From Acidimangrovimonas sediminis (GTDB lineage Bacteria > Pseudomonadota > Alphaproteobacteria > Rhodobacterales > Rhodobacteraceae): a stretch of DNA of 64,000 bases. The notes beneath the pieces were generated by a model. That model was not told where the DNA came from, made no database searches, and saw only the letters and a list, made by a program, of their open reading frames with translations. The stretch spans positions 1 to 64,000 of the forward strand of contig NZ_PHSN01000008.1 of NCBI RefSeq assembly GCF_002871005.1, in the 5' to 3' direction. A program made the translations under genes and the position numbers. Below are positions 40,303 through 50,471 of the stretch, piece after piece; the first letter of the stretch is position 1, and the number at the start of each line of letters is the position of its first letter.

Positions 40303-41361
40303 CTAGGAATTCTGGCAGATGCCCTGCAGGCCGACCCAGCTGTCATCGGGGATCAGCGGCGGCGGCGGATCGCTCTTGAACGGATCGGCGGCCAGAAGGC
40401 CCGCGGCGGTCGCAGCGGCCCCCGGCTCGGGCGGGGTCGCGGCGTCCAGCGCCCTGGCATAGGGCGCGGGCGACAGCTCCTCGGCGCGGAACCGGGCGAT
40501 CAGCGCGGTCTCGGACACCTCGGCCGGCTGGGCCGCGCGCTTGAGCAGCACCTCTGCATAGCCATGCACCGCGCCGGTGGACATCTGACCGGTGGTCAGC
40601 AGCCGGACCGTCGCTGCGGCGCCGGCCCACCGCAACAGCGACTTCAGCGGATCGGTCTGCGCCGCCCGCGCGCGCTCGGCCAGCATGTAGCCGGCGGCGA
40701 CATCGGGGCCCTCGTAACGCTCGATCAGGTCGCGGCGCAGCACCACGTAGCCGCCGGGCAGATGCACGGCCCGCGCCGGGCCGCCGGGAACCACGATCAC
40801 CTGCGCCCCCCCGTCGGGAAACAGCCGGTCGGTCAGCAGGGTCAGCGCACGCTTGCCGTCGGGATCGGAACAGGCCGGGCCCGTGATCCGCGTCAGATCG
40901 GCCAGCACCATGCGCCCGATGTCCTGCCGCTTCGATTGCGGCACGACCTGCGCCGTGTGGTCGATCAGCGCGCCCGGCAGCCAGAACACCGCCAGCAGCA
41001 CCACCGCCGTCAGCGCGGTTCCGGTGATCACGTGGCGCAGTCGCCCCGGCCGGGGCATCCGCGCCTCGATCGCGCCGCGCACCGTCTCGATGGCGCTGAT
41101 CATCTCGTCGTCGTCAAGCTCCAGCGTCTCGACCCCGTCCTCCGACGGGGAATAGAGCGCGGGCACCTCGCCGGGGTTCAGCCGCACCACGGCCGGCAGC
41201 GACCAGTGGGTCAGCGCCTGCTCGGACCGGACGTCGGACAGCACGAGCGAAGCCTCACCGAATGCCACGATGACGTCACGACGCTGGGCGTCCGGCGCCT
41301 CGCGCCAGATCCCTTGGCTTTCCAGCCGTTGATAACGTGATAGCGCCGTTGCGCGCGCCAT
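40303..41361 (-). CDS. Membrane protein resembling an inactivated M48 peptidase
   Basis: The 352-residue protein has a cytosolic N-terminal part, one transmembrane helix (VITGTALTAVVLLAVFWLPGALI, about residues 110-132), and a C-terminal domain containing HLPGGYVVLRRDLIERYEGPDVAAGYMLAERARA. That order resembles M48 peptidases (LPGG...LL...E.E..AVLAHE..H), but the HExxH zinc motif is replaced by AERAR. I therefore suggest a non-catalytic M48-like fold. No SD motif stands out; the ATG at 41361 is the first in frame. Confidence 0.6.
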   Translation of the reverse strand: MARATALSRYQRLESQGIWREAPDAQRRDVIVAFGEASLVLSDVRSEQALTHWSLPAVVRLNPGEVPALYSPSEDGVETLELDDDEMISAIETVRGAIEARMPRPGRLRHVITGTALTAVVLLAVFWLPGALIDHTAQVVPQSKRQDIGRMVLADLTRITGPACSDPDGKRALTLLTDRLFPDGGAQVIVVPGGPARAVHLPGGYVVLRRDLIERYEGPDVAAGYMLAERARAAQTDPLKSLLRWAGAAATVRLLTTGQMSTGAVHGYAEVLLKRAAQPAEVSETALIARFRAEELSPAPYARALDAATPPEPGAAATAAGLLAADPFKSDPPPPLIPDDSWVGLQGICQNS

Positions 41362-41428
41362 GGGCCCTGCTCGTTGTGCCTCTCGCGGGCGATCCTACCG
41401 CATGTCGCGGCGGGGGCAAAGGGCAGGA

Positions 41429-41464
41429 GACCCGCCGGACAGAGGTATTTGCACAAGAAAGACG
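41429..41464 (+). repeat. Dispersed intergenic repeat, plus orientation
   Basis: Contains GCCGGACAGAGGTATTTGCA and CAAGAAAGACG, the degenerate family core, upstream of the minus-strand gene ending at 40303. Confidence 0.5.
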
Positions 41465-41502
41465 CAAAGATCCGTCATCCGCCTCGCGCGCCCGGCTCCC
41501 CT

Positions 41503-41557
41503 TCTTCTGAGTGGAAATATCCCGGGGGGTCCAAGGGGGGGCGCGCCCCCCCTTGCC
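41503..41557 (-). repeat. Dispersed intergenic repeat with GC hairpin
   Basis: On the minus strand it reads AAGGGGGGGCGC-GCCCCCCCTT (hairpin), then GGACCCCCCGGGATATTTCC and ACTCAGAAGAAG. It stands after the acyl-CoA synthetase gene and may terminate it. Confidence 0.65.
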
Positions 41558-41586
41558 TTGCCTCCGGCAGCCGGATCTTCCGGCAT

Positions 41587-43215
<1,629 letters not shown>

Positions 43216-43346
43216 TCTGCGCCCTCCCGCTGAAAGAATCTTGCGTGGAGATTGGGGGATGACGATCGGAAAGGAAAGCCCCTCGCGGGGGCGGATTGGC
43301 GCGGCGCGGGGAGTGCCTTGCATGTGGCGCCCCGCGACGCCCGCCC

Positions 43347-43376
43347 TTGACTGTGGCATGCAAGGCTGCCTAGCGT
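43347..43376 (+). promoter_or_regulatory. Possible promoter of the aminotransferase gene
   Basis: TTGACT (43347-43352) and TAGCGT (43371-43376) are 18 bp apart. A RutR-type palindrome follows at 43382-43395, just downstream of the predicted start site, so bound regulator would block transcription. Confidence 0.35.
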
Positions 43377-43381
43377 GAGCC

Positions 43382-43395
43382 TGACCATCCGGTCA
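43382..43395. promoter_or_regulatory. RutR-type operator upstream of aminotransferase
   Basis: TGACCATCCGGTCA has the perfect arms TGACC/GGTCA. The same arms occur twice next to the rutR-like gene (47575-47588 and 47610-47623). The palindrome resembles the known E. coli RutR site (TTGACCA-N2-TGGTCAA). Confidence 0.65.
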
Positions 43396-43449
43396 GAAAC
43401 CGATACCCGTGCGCCGCCTCTCGCGGCGCGCCTTGTGATGGAGAGGCCC

Positions 43450-44778
43450 ATGGCCCTGGACCGCAAACCCGCCCCGAACGATCTTGATGCCTTCTGGATG
43501 CCTTTCACCGCGAACCGCCAGTTCAAGAAGGCGCCGCGGATGTTCGTGGCCGCGAAGGACATGCATTACACCACCGCCGACGGGCGCGAGGTGCTGGATG
43601 GCACTGCGGGTCTGTGGTGCTGCAACGCGGGCCATTGCCGGCCGAAGATCACCGAGGCGATCCGGAAACAGGCGGGAGAGCTTGACTATGCGCCGGCGTT
43701 CCAGATGGGCCACCCCATTGCCTTCGAGCTGGCCAACCGCCTGATCGACATCGCGCCGGAGGGGATGGAACACGTCTTCTACACCAACTCGGGCTCCGAG
43801 TCGGTCGAAACCGCGCTGAAGATCGCGATCGCCTATCACCGTGCCCGCGGCGAGGGGCAGCGCACCCGCCTGATCGGGCGCGAGCGCGGCTATCACGGGG
43901 TCAACTTCGGCGGCATCTCCGTCGGCGGGATCGTGTCGAACCGCAAGCATTTCGGCACTTTGCTGGCCGGTGTGGACCACCTGCCGCACACCCACCTGCC
44001 GGACCAGAACGCCTACACCAGGGGGCAGCCGGAACACGGCGCGAACCTTGCCGATGAGCTGGAGCGTATCGTCGCGCTGCACGGGGCCGAGACCATCGCC
44101 GCGGTGATCGTCGAACCCATGGCGGGCTCCACCGGCGTGCTGCTGCCGCCCAAGGGGTATCTGGAGAAGCTACGCGCGATCACGAAGAAGCGTGGCATCC
44201 TCTTGATCTTCGACGAGGTGATCACCGGCTTCGGGCGGCTTGGGTCGGCCTTCGCTGGCCAGCACTTCGGTGTGGTGCCGGACATGATGACCACGGCCAA
44301 GGGCCTGACCAACGGCGTGATCCCGATGGGCGCGGTGATGTGCTCGGCCGAGGTGCACGACGCCTTCATGCAGGGCCCCGAGCACATGATCGAGCTGTTC
44401 CACGGCTACACCTATTCCGGCAACCCGATCGCCTCGGCCGCCGGGATCGCCACGCTGGACACCTACAAGGAGGAAGGCCTTTTCGAACGTGCCGCTGAAC
44501 TCGCCCCCTATTGGGAGGAGGCGCTGCATTCGCTGAAGGGCACGCGCCACGTGATCGACATCCGGAACATGGGCCTGATCGGCGCGGTGGAGCTGGCGCC
44601 GATCGCGGGGGAACCCACGAAGCGGGCGTTCAACGCCTTCCTCAAGGCCTATGAGAAGGGCATCCTGATCCGCACCACCGGCGACATCATCGCCATGTCG
44701 CCGCCCCTGATCATCGAGAAGCCGCAGATCGACCAGCTGATCGGCACGCTGAAAGAGGTGCTGGAGACGCTGGAATGA
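43450..44778 (+). CDS. Omega-amino acid:pyruvate aminotransferase
   Basis: The 442-residue class III (subgroup II) PLP aminotransferase transfers an amino group from a terminal-amine substrate to pyruvate. The PLP Lys284 is in TTAKGLTNG, and the ...GSESVETALKIA... cofactor loop is present. GGAGAGG precedes ATG 43450. A RutR-type operator upstream and the neighbouring pyrimidine genes suggest beta-alanine as substrate, yielding malonate semialdehyde; the sequence alone allows other omega-amino acids. The stop overlaps the cupin start (ATGA). Confidence 0.88.
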   Translation: MALDRKPAPNDLDAFWMPFTANRQFKKAPRMFVAAKDMHYTTADGREVLDGTAGLWCCNAGHCRPKITEAIRKQAGELDYAPAFQMGHPIAFELANRLIDIAPEGMEHVFYTNSGSESVETALKIAIAYHRARGEGQRTRLIGRERGYHGVNFGGISVGGIVSNRKHFGTLLAGVDHLPHTHLPDQNAYTRGQPEHGANLADELERIVALHGAETIAAVIVEPMAGSTGVLLPPKGYLEKLRAITKKRGILLIFDEVITGFGRLGSAFAGQHFGVVPDMMTTAKGLTNGVIPMGAVMCSAEVHDAFMQGPEHMIELFHGYTYSGNPIASAAGIATLDTYKEEGLFERAAELAPYWEEALHSLKGTRHVIDIRNMGLIGAVELAPIAGEPTKRAFNAFLKAYEKGILIRTTGDIIAMSPPLIIEKPQIDQLIGTLKEVLETLE

Positions 44779-45065
44779 CGCGCGCCGGGGCGGCGGCCAC
44801 GGTCCTTCTCGATGACGAGAAGGTACGGGTCACCCGCTACGATTTCGCGCCGGGGGCCGAGACGGGATGGCATACCCACGGTATGGAGTACGTCATCACC
44901 ACGGTGACGGACTGTACGCTGAAACTGGAACTGCCAGGGGGCGAGGTCACGCAAAGCGTTGTGCCCGCCGGCAGCGCCTATCGCCGGCCCGTGGGCACCG
45001 AGCATAACGTCATCAACGGCGGCGATGCGCCGATGACCTTTGTCGAGGTCGAGCTGAAGGGGTGA
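44775..45065 (+). CDS. Cupin-domain protein
   Basis: The 96-residue protein is a single cupin barrel with the metal-binding patterns GWHTHGMEYV (about residue 31) and GTEHNVINGG (about 75). It is translationally coupled to the aminotransferase. Small cupins often act in ligand sensing or as minor enzymes; I cannot assign a substrate. Confidence 0.8.
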   Translation: MTRAGAAATVLLDDEKVRVTRYDFAPGAETGWHTHGMEYVITTVTDCTLKLELPGGEVTQSVVPAGSAYRRPVGTEHNVINGGDAPMTFVEVELKG

Positions 45066-45077
45066 GCCTTCGGTGAG

Positions 45078-45116
45078 GGCCAGTCGGCGGGGCCAGTCGG
45101 CGGGGCCAGTCGGTGG
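45078..45116 (+). repeat. Three tandem 13-bp repeats
   Basis: GGCCAGTCGGCGG occurs twice exactly (45078-45090, 45091-45103) and once with one change (45104-45116) immediately before the next gene. The unit is not a multiple of three and lies outside the reading frame, so changes in copy number would alter the spacing to the upstream gene and its leader. Confidence 0.85.
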
Positions 45117-45124
45117 GGGACAGG

Positions 45125-46189
45125 ATGAGTGACGCGGTGACCGCCCCCCTGACCATGGCCGAGGCCGAGAGGCTGGCCGCCGAGGTGTCGGCGGCGGGCG
45201 GGCGTCTCGCGCTGGTCTATTCGCAGGACAAGCTGCTGGAGGCGGCCTGCGCCGGGCGCCTCGATTTCCTCAGCACGCTCTCGGGCCTGCTGGAGCGCAA
45301 CGGCTACCGGCTGGCACCGGTCGACGGGCTGACGGCGGTTGCGCCGGTTGCGCCGCGGCCGGGCCTCCTAAACATCTGGATGATCGAGCGGCCGCCGGTG
45401 CCCGCCACCCGGCCCGACCTCGTGCATTGCTTTCCGGGCTATCTGAACGGGTTCTGGTTCTTCGATCCCCTGGGGGTGCGCAACAATTCCTCAGTCCGGC
45501 TGCGCGACTTCCGCCCGCACAAGATGGCCGAGGAGTTCTCGGCCAAGTTCATGGCCCGCCTGCGCCAGCGCTTCGTCGCGACCGGGCGGACGAAGTTCGC
45601 GCAGGCGCCCGCGGGCGAGGTGGAGATCCCCGACGGCTGCATCACCATCGCCGCGCAGACCTTTGCCGCGCCGGAGCATTACCCGAGCTACGCGGCCTAT
45701 CCCGATCTGATCGCCGAGACCCTGCGCCAGCGGGGCGACCGTCCGGTGGTGATCAAGCCACACCCATGGTCGGGCCTGCGCGAGACCGAGGTGATGGCGC
45801 GCTATCATGACCCGCGGAACGGGGTCATCGTGGCCACGCCCAACCTGCACGAGGTGCTGGCGAAATCGGCGGTGGTGGTGACCCGCTGCTCGGCCGTGGC
45901 GATCGAGGCGATGCTGCACCGGGTGCCCGCCGTGGTGTCGGCGCAGGTGGATTTCCATCACGCGGTGACCACGCTCTACCGTGCCGATGCGATCGGCGCG
46001 GCGATGCAGGCGGCCGAGGCGGCCCGGACGCCCTTCGCCAAGTACCTTACGTGGTATTTCGGCCAGAACCTGCTGCCTGCCGCCCAGCCCGCGGAATGCG
46101 AGGCGCGGATCGCCGAGGTGCTGGCGCTGATGGGGCTACCGGTGGACGCGGCGGCAGAGGCAGGGTTCCGGCTGGGCGGCGGTCAGTAG
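45125..46189 (+). CDS. Capsule biosynthesis-like glycosyltransferase
   Basis: The 354-residue protein shows DRPVVIKPHPWSGLRE (about residue 215) and SAVVVTRCSAVAIEAMLHRVPAVV (about 247), which resemble capsular-polysaccharide KpsC/KpsS-type glycosyltransferases acting on Kdo or similar sugars. No membrane helix or signal is visible. ATG 45125 is preceded by GGGGGA. No other capsule gene is nearby, so the acceptor is unknown. It converges on the VOC gene, overlapping by 7 bp. Confidence 0.55.
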   Translation: MSDAVTAPLTMAEAERLAAEVSAAGGRLALVYSQDKLLEAACAGRLDFLSTLSGLLERNGYRLAPVDGLTAVAPVAPRPGLLNIWMIERPPVPATRPDLVHCFPGYLNGFWFFDPLGVRNNSSVRLRDFRPHKMAEEFSAKFMARLRQRFVATGRTKFAQAPAGEVEIPDGCITIAAQTFAAPEHYPSYAAYPDLIAETLRQRGDRPVVIKPHPWSGLRETEVMARYHDPRNGVIVATPNLHEVLAKSAVVVTRCSAVAIEAMLHRVPAVVSAQVDFHHAVTTLYRADAIGAAMQAAEAARTPFAKYLTWYFGQNLLPAAQPAECEARIAEVLALMGLPVDAAAEAGFRLGGGQ

Positions 46190-46764
46190 GGGTTCTTCGC
46201 GCCGCGGTCCCCGCTCAGCGATCCCTGCGATCCGGCGATCAGCTCCTCGATCGCGTCGGCAAGGTGGACCTCGGCGATGTGATCGTCGCCGCGCGCGACC
46301 CGAAGACGATGCGCCGCGATCATCACGTCGGCATGGGCAAAGCCGCGCGGCGGGTCGAACTTGTAGCAGGCAAGCTCGATCAGCAGGCCCAGCGGGTCGG
46401 TGAAGTAGATCGAGTCCATGAAGCCCCGGTCCTTCACCCCCGAATGGCGAATGCCGCGTTCGTCCAGCCGTTCGACTGCCTGCCGGTGGGTCGCCATGCT
46501 GACGGCGAAGGCGAGGTGGTGGACGCAGCCCGGATCGGTGGGCGTTCGGTCGTGGACGGGCGCGCGGGCCTCGTTGGTGAAGACGGTGATGAGCCGCCCG
46601 TCGCCCGGATCGAAATAGAGGTGTCCCTCATCCGGGTTGTCGAGGTTGGGCTGGTCGAAGACGAAGGGCATCCCCAGCACGCCCTCCCAGAAGTCGATCG
46701 TCGACTGCCGGTCGGCCCCAGTCAGCGTGATGTGGTGCACCCCCTGGGTCTGAAGCTTGCGCAT
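46183..46764 (-). CDS. VOC (glyoxalase/dioxygenase) family protein
   Basis: The 193-residue protein has the N-terminal VHHITLTGADRQSTIDFWEGVLGMPFVF and a second VHHLAFAVS module, the paired vicinal-oxygen-chelate folds of glyoxalases and extradiol dioxygenases. Metal-ligand candidates are His10 or His11, His82 and a Glu in LLIELACYKFD. GGAGG precedes the ATG. It lies in the same direction as rutR but with 133 bp between; substrate unknown. Confidence 0.8.
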   Translation of the reverse strand: MRKLQTQGVHHITLTGADRQSTIDFWEGVLGMPFVFDQPNLDNPDEGHLYFDPGDGRLITVFTNEARAPVHDRTPTDPGCVHHLAFAVSMATHRQAVERLDERGIRHSGVKDRGFMDSIYFTDPLGLLIELACYKFDPPRGFAHADVMIAAHRLRVARGDDHIAEVHLADAIEELIAGSQGSLSGDRGAKNPY

Positions 46765-46897
46765 GGCTTTCCTCCGATCGTTCGGGGGAAAGGGTAGGGC
46801 ACCGGGCCGGGAAAGCGAGCCCTCCCGAGGCGGGGCGCAGCCCCGGTCCTGGCTCCGGTCCTGACCCCATTGCTGACCCTGGCCCGGCGGGGCAGGA

Positions 46898-47548
46898 TCA
46901 GTCCAGCGCGCCGATCCCGCGCAGGATCACTTCCTTGACGTTGGTCTTCGCCGCCTCCCAGTCCGCGGCCGACAGCGGGCGGCCGCCGTTCAGCGTTTCG
47001 ATCTGGTGGTTGAAGTCGGCGTAATGCTGGGTCGTGGCCCACAGCATGTAGAGAAGGTGGCGCGGGTCAACCGGGGCCATCCGGCCCTCGGCGATCCAGC
47101 GCTCGATCACCGCGCAGCGCCCCGCAGTCCAGTCGCGCAGCGTGGTCTCAAGGTAATCCTGGATCACCGGGGCGCCGTGCATCACCTCCGACGCCCAGAC
47201 TTTCGACCCGTTCGGGTGACGGCGCGAGATCTCCATCTTGGCGTCAATGTAGGCGCCGATCCCCTCGGCCGGGCCCGCGGCCTCGTCCATCTGGTCTGCG
47301 GCGTGCAGCCAGATCCGGAAGATCCGCTCCACCACCGCGCGGTAGAGCGATTCCTTGGTGGCGAAGTAATAGTGCAGATTGGCCTTGGGCAGCCCTGCCA
47401 GATCGGCGATCAGCTGCATCGTCGCCCCGCCGAAGCCGGCCTCGGCAAAGACCTTCTCGGCGGCCTCGAGGATCGCCTGCTCGGTCGCTTCCCGCGCCGC
47501 CTCGCGCCGCCCTTTTTTTGGGCGTCCGACCGGCGATTCCTCGTTCAT
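46898..47548 (-). CDS. rutR: RutR-like TetR-family regulator
   Basis: The 216-residue protein has a TetR HTH at residues about 20-65 (AILEAAEKVFAEAGFGGATMQLIADLAGLPKANLHYYFATKESLY) and a C-terminal ligand domain of the YcdC/RutR type. In E. coli RutR senses uracil and represses pyrimidine catabolism. Two TGACC-N4-GGTCA palindromes lie between this gene and the divergent hydrolase, and a third lies before the aminotransferase, so I infer autoregulation and control of the cluster. Confidence 0.85.
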   Translation of the reverse strand: MNEESPVGRPKKGRREAAREATEQAILEAAEKVFAEAGFGGATMQLIADLAGLPKANLHYYFATKESLYRAVVERIFRIWLHAADQMDEAAGPAEGIGAYIDAKMEISRRHPNGSKVWASEVMHGAPVIQDYLETTLRDWTAGRCAVIERWIAEGRMAPVDPRHLLYMLWATTQHYADFNHQIETLNGGRPLSAADWEAAKTNVKEVILRGIGALD

Positions 47549-47574
47549 CCTGCGCTTTCTCCCGAGATAAACCT

Positions 47575-47588
47575 TGACCGGATGGTCA
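47575..47588. promoter_or_regulatory. RutR-type operator 1 in the rutR intergenic region
   Basis: TGACCGGATGGTCA has the arms TGACC/GGTCA and lies 27 bp from the rutR start. Its centre is 35 bp from that of the second site. Confidence 0.7.
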
Positions 47589-47609
47589 GAGCCGTCCCAG
47601 TCTCAAGCC

Positions 47610-47623
47610 TGACCATATGGTCA
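47610..47623. promoter_or_regulatory. RutR-type operator 2 in the rutR intergenic region
   Basis: TGACCATATGGTCA is a perfect 14-bp palindrome between rutR and the M20 hydrolase gene, and the best match to the E. coli site. It lies 53 bp before the hydrolase start. Confidence 0.75.
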
Positions 47624-47675
47624 GAATTGGATTCGTCGCAAGAGGGTTGCAAACCCCGCCGACAGGGAGAACGAC

Positions 47676-48926
47676 ATGGCTGCACCCGGAGAGAACCTCC
47701 GCATCAACCCCGCGCGCCTGTGGGACTCGCTCATGGAAATGGCGAAGGTGGGCCCGGGCGTGGCGGGCGGCAACAATCGCCAGACCCTGACCGATGCCGA
47801 TGCCGAGGGCCGCGCGCTGTTCAAGGGGTGGTGCGAAGCCGCGGGCATGACCATGGGCGTGGACACCATGGGCAACATGTTCGCGACCCGGGCGGGCACC
47901 GACCCCGACGCGCTTCCGGTCTACATGGGCAGCCACCTGGACACGCAGCCCACGGGCGGCAAGTACGACGGCGTGCTGGGGGTTCTGGGCGCGCTGGAAG
48001 TCATCCGGACGATGAACGACCTCGACGTGAAGACGAAGCATCCGATCGTCGTCACCAACTGGACCGACGAGGAGGGCACGCGCTTTGCCCCCGCGATGCT
48101 GGCCTCGGGCGTCTTCGCGGGGATCCACACGCAGGACTGGGCCTATGCGCGCACGGATGCGGAGGGCAACACCTTCGGTGATGAGCTCAGTCGGATCGGC
48201 TGGGTCGGCGACGAGGTGGTCGGCGCGCGCAAGATGCACGCGATGTTCGAGCTGCACATCGAGCAAGGCCCGATTCTCGAGGCCGAGGGCAAGGATATCG
48301 GCGTGGTGACCCATGGCCAGGGACTGAGCTGGACGCAGGTCACGATCACCGGGAAGGATGCGCATACCGGTTCCACCCCCATGCCGATGCGCAGGAATGC
48401 GGGCCTCGGCATGGCGCGGGTGCTGCAGCTGGTGGACGAGATCGCCTGGTCCCACGCGCCGCATGCGGTGGGGGCGGCGGGGCATATCGACGTCTATCCC
48501 AACTCGCGCAACGTGATCCCCGGCAAGGCGGTGTTCACGGTCGACTTCCGCTCGCCCGACCTTGCGGTGATCGAGGACATGGAGACCCGGCTGAAGGAGG
48601 GCGCGCAGGCGATCTGCGACGAGATGGGCCTTGGCGTGGAGTTCGAGAAGGTCGGCGGCTTCGATCCGGTCACCTTCGACGCGGGTTGCGTGGGCGCCGT
48701 CAGGAAGGCGGCCGAGAGCCTTGGCTATTCGCACCGCGACATCATCTCGGGCGCGGGGCACGATGCCTGCTGGATCGCGCAGGTGGCGCCGACGGCGATG
48801 ATCATGTGCCCCTGCGTCGACGGCCTGTCGCACAACGAGGCCGAGGAGATCAGCCAGGAGTGGGCCGGGGCCGGGGCGGACGTGCTTCTGCATGCGGTGC
48901 TGGAGACGGCAGTCGTCGTGGAATGA
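47676..48926 (+). CDS. M20-family N-carbamoyl-amino acid hydrolase
   Basis: The 416-residue zinc-dependent amidohydrolase (M20/HyuC-AmaB group) has GSHLDTQPTGGKYDG (about residue 87), NWTDEEGTRF (about 128) and a dimerisation domain with FELHIEQGPILE. Next to dihydropyrimidinase it most likely cleaves N-carbamoyl-beta-alanine to beta-alanine (beta-ureidopropionase), although carbamoyl alpha-amino acids are the alternative. GGGAG precedes the ATG. It heads the operon running through the transporter. Confidence 0.88.
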   Translation: MAAPGENLRINPARLWDSLMEMAKVGPGVAGGNNRQTLTDADAEGRALFKGWCEAAGMTMGVDTMGNMFATRAGTDPDALPVYMGSHLDTQPTGGKYDGVLGVLGALEVIRTMNDLDVKTKHPIVVTNWTDEEGTRFAPAMLASGVFAGIHTQDWAYARTDAEGNTFGDELSRIGWVGDEVVGARKMHAMFELHIEQGPILEAEGKDIGVVTHGQGLSWTQVTITGKDAHTGSTPMPMRRNAGLGMARVLQLVDEIAWSHAPHAVGAAGHIDVYPNSRNVIPGKAVFTVDFRSPDLAVIEDMETRLKEGAQAICDEMGLGVEFEKVGGFDPVTFDAGCVGAVRKAAESLGYSHRDIISGAGHDACWIAQVAPTAMIMCPCVDGLSHNEAEEISQEWAGAGADVLLHAVLETAVVVE

Positions 48927-48928
48927 GG

Positions 48929-48980
48929 CCGGGGGGCCAGCCCCCCGGACCCCCCGGCGTATTTGTGGAACAATGAAAGG
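48929..48980 (+). repeat. Dispersed intergenic repeat with GC hairpin, complete copy
   Basis: GGGGGGCCAGCCCCCC (hairpin), then GGACCCCCCGGCGTATTTGT and GGAACAATGAAAG. This is the best preserved member of the family, lying between the hydrolase and hydA. Confidence 0.75.
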
Positions 48981-49016
48981 GTGTGCGGCGCCCTTCGATG
49001 GAAAAGGGAGGCAGGG

Positions 49017-50471
49017 ATGAGTACTGTCATCAAGAACGGAACGATCGTGACGGCGGACCTGACCTATGCGGCCGACGTCAAGGTCGAGGGCGGCAGGATC
49101 GTCGAGATCGGCCCCGATCTGAACGGCGACGAGGTGCTGGACGCGACCGGCTGCTACGTCATGCCGGGCGGGATCGATCCGCATACGCATCTGGAGATGC
49201 CCTTCATGGGCACCTATTCCTCGGATGATTTCGAAAGCGGCACGCGCGCGGCGCTGGCGGGCGGGACCACGATGGTGGTGGATTTCGCGCTGCCCAGCCC
49301 GGGGGAGAGCCTGCTCGACGCGCTGAAGAAGTGGGACAACAAGTCGACCCGGGCACATTGCGACTACAGCTTTCACATGGCGATCACCTGGTGGTCGAAG
49401 CAGGTGTTCGACGAGATGCAGACCGTCGTGCAGGAGCGCGGCATCAACACCTTCAAGCATTTCATGGCCTACAAGGGCAGTCTGATGGTGAACGACGACG
49501 AGATGTATTCCTCGTTCCGCCGCTGTGCCGAGCTGGGGGCGATTCCGCTGGTGCATGCCGAGAACGGCGACGTGGTGGCCGAGCTGTCGGCGAAGCTTCT
49601 GGCCGAGGGCAACAACGGGCCGGAGGGGCACGCCTATTCGCGCCCGCCGCAGGTGGAGGGCGAGGCGACCAACCGCGCCATCATGATCGCCGACATGGCG
49701 GGGGTTCCGCTCTACGTGGTGCACACGAGTTGCGAGGAGAGCCACGAGGCGATCCGCCGCGCGCGACAGGCGGGCAAGCGGGTCTGGGGCGAGCCGCTGA
49801 TCCAGCACCTGACGCTGGATGAGAGCGAGTATTTCGACAAGGACTGGGACCATGCCGCGCGCCGCGTGATGAGCCCGCCCTTCCGCAACAAGCAGCATCA
49901 GGACAGCCTGTGGAACGGCCTCGCCTCTGGGTCGCTTTCCTGCGTGGCGACCGACCATTGCGCCTTCACCACGGACCAGAAGCGCTACGGCGTCGGCGAT
50001 TTCACCAAGATCCCGAACGGGACCGGCGGGCTGGAGGACCGTCTGCCGATGCTCTGGACCTACGGGGTGGGGACGGGGCGCCTGACGCCGCAGGAATTCG
50101 TGGCCGTCACCTCGACCAATATCGCCAAGATCCTGAACATCTACCCCAGGAAGGGCGCCGTGCTGGTGGGCGCCGATGCCGACCTGATCGTGTGGGATCC
50201 GGAGAAGGAGAAGACGATCTCCGCCTCGGCCCAGCAATCGGCGATCGATTACAACGTCTTCGAGGGCAAGACGGTGAAGGGCCTGCCGCGCTACACCCTG
50301 TCGCGCGGCCGTGTCGCGGTGGTGGATGGCGATCTGAACCCGAAGGAGGGGCACGGCGAATTCGTCAGCCGTCCGCCGAACGGCGCGGTGTCGAAGGCGC
50401 TGTCGAGCTGGAAGGACCTGACCGCCCCGCGGCCGGTCCAGCGGTCGGGCATTCCGCCGAGCGGGGTGTGA
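49017..50471 (+). CDS. hydA: Dihydropyrimidinase
   Basis: The 484-residue cyclic amidohydrolase opens dihydrouracil or dihydrothymine to the carbamoyl acid. It shows GIDPHTHLEM (zinc ligands), a carboxylatable Lys in KHFMAYKGSL, the HAENGD block and CVATDHCAF (about residue 320). GGGAGG supports ATG 49017. Its stop overlaps the start of the ATPase gene. Confidence 0.95.
   Translation: MSTVIKNGTIVTADLTYAADVKVEGGRIVEIGPDLNGDEVLDATGCYVMPGGIDPHTHLEMPFMGTYSSDDFESGTRAALAGGTTMVVDFALPSPGESLLDALKKWDNKSTRAHCDYSFHMAITWWSKQVFDEMQTVVQERGINTFKHFMAYKGSLMVNDDEMYSSFRRCAELGAIPLVHAENGDVVAELSAKLLAEGNNGPEGHAYSRPPQVEGEATNRAIMIADMAGVPLYVVHTSCEESHEAIRRARQAGKRVWGEPLIQHLTLDESEYFDKDWDHAARRVMSPPFRNKQHQDSLWNGLASGSLSCVATDHCAFTTDQKRYGVGDFTKIPNGTGGLEDRLPMLWTYGVGTGRLTPQEFVAVTSTNIAKILNIYPRKGAVLVGADADLIVWDPEKEKTISASAQQSAIDYNVFEGKTVKGLPRYTLSRGRVAVVDGDLNPKEGHGEFVSRPPNGAVSKALSSWKDLTAPRPVQRSGIPPSGV

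Noticed and set aside
45060-45125. CRISPR-like array from the 13-bp repeats
   Set aside because: The units are adjacent with no spacers, so this is a simple tandem repeat. No CRISPR array or cas gene is visible in the window.
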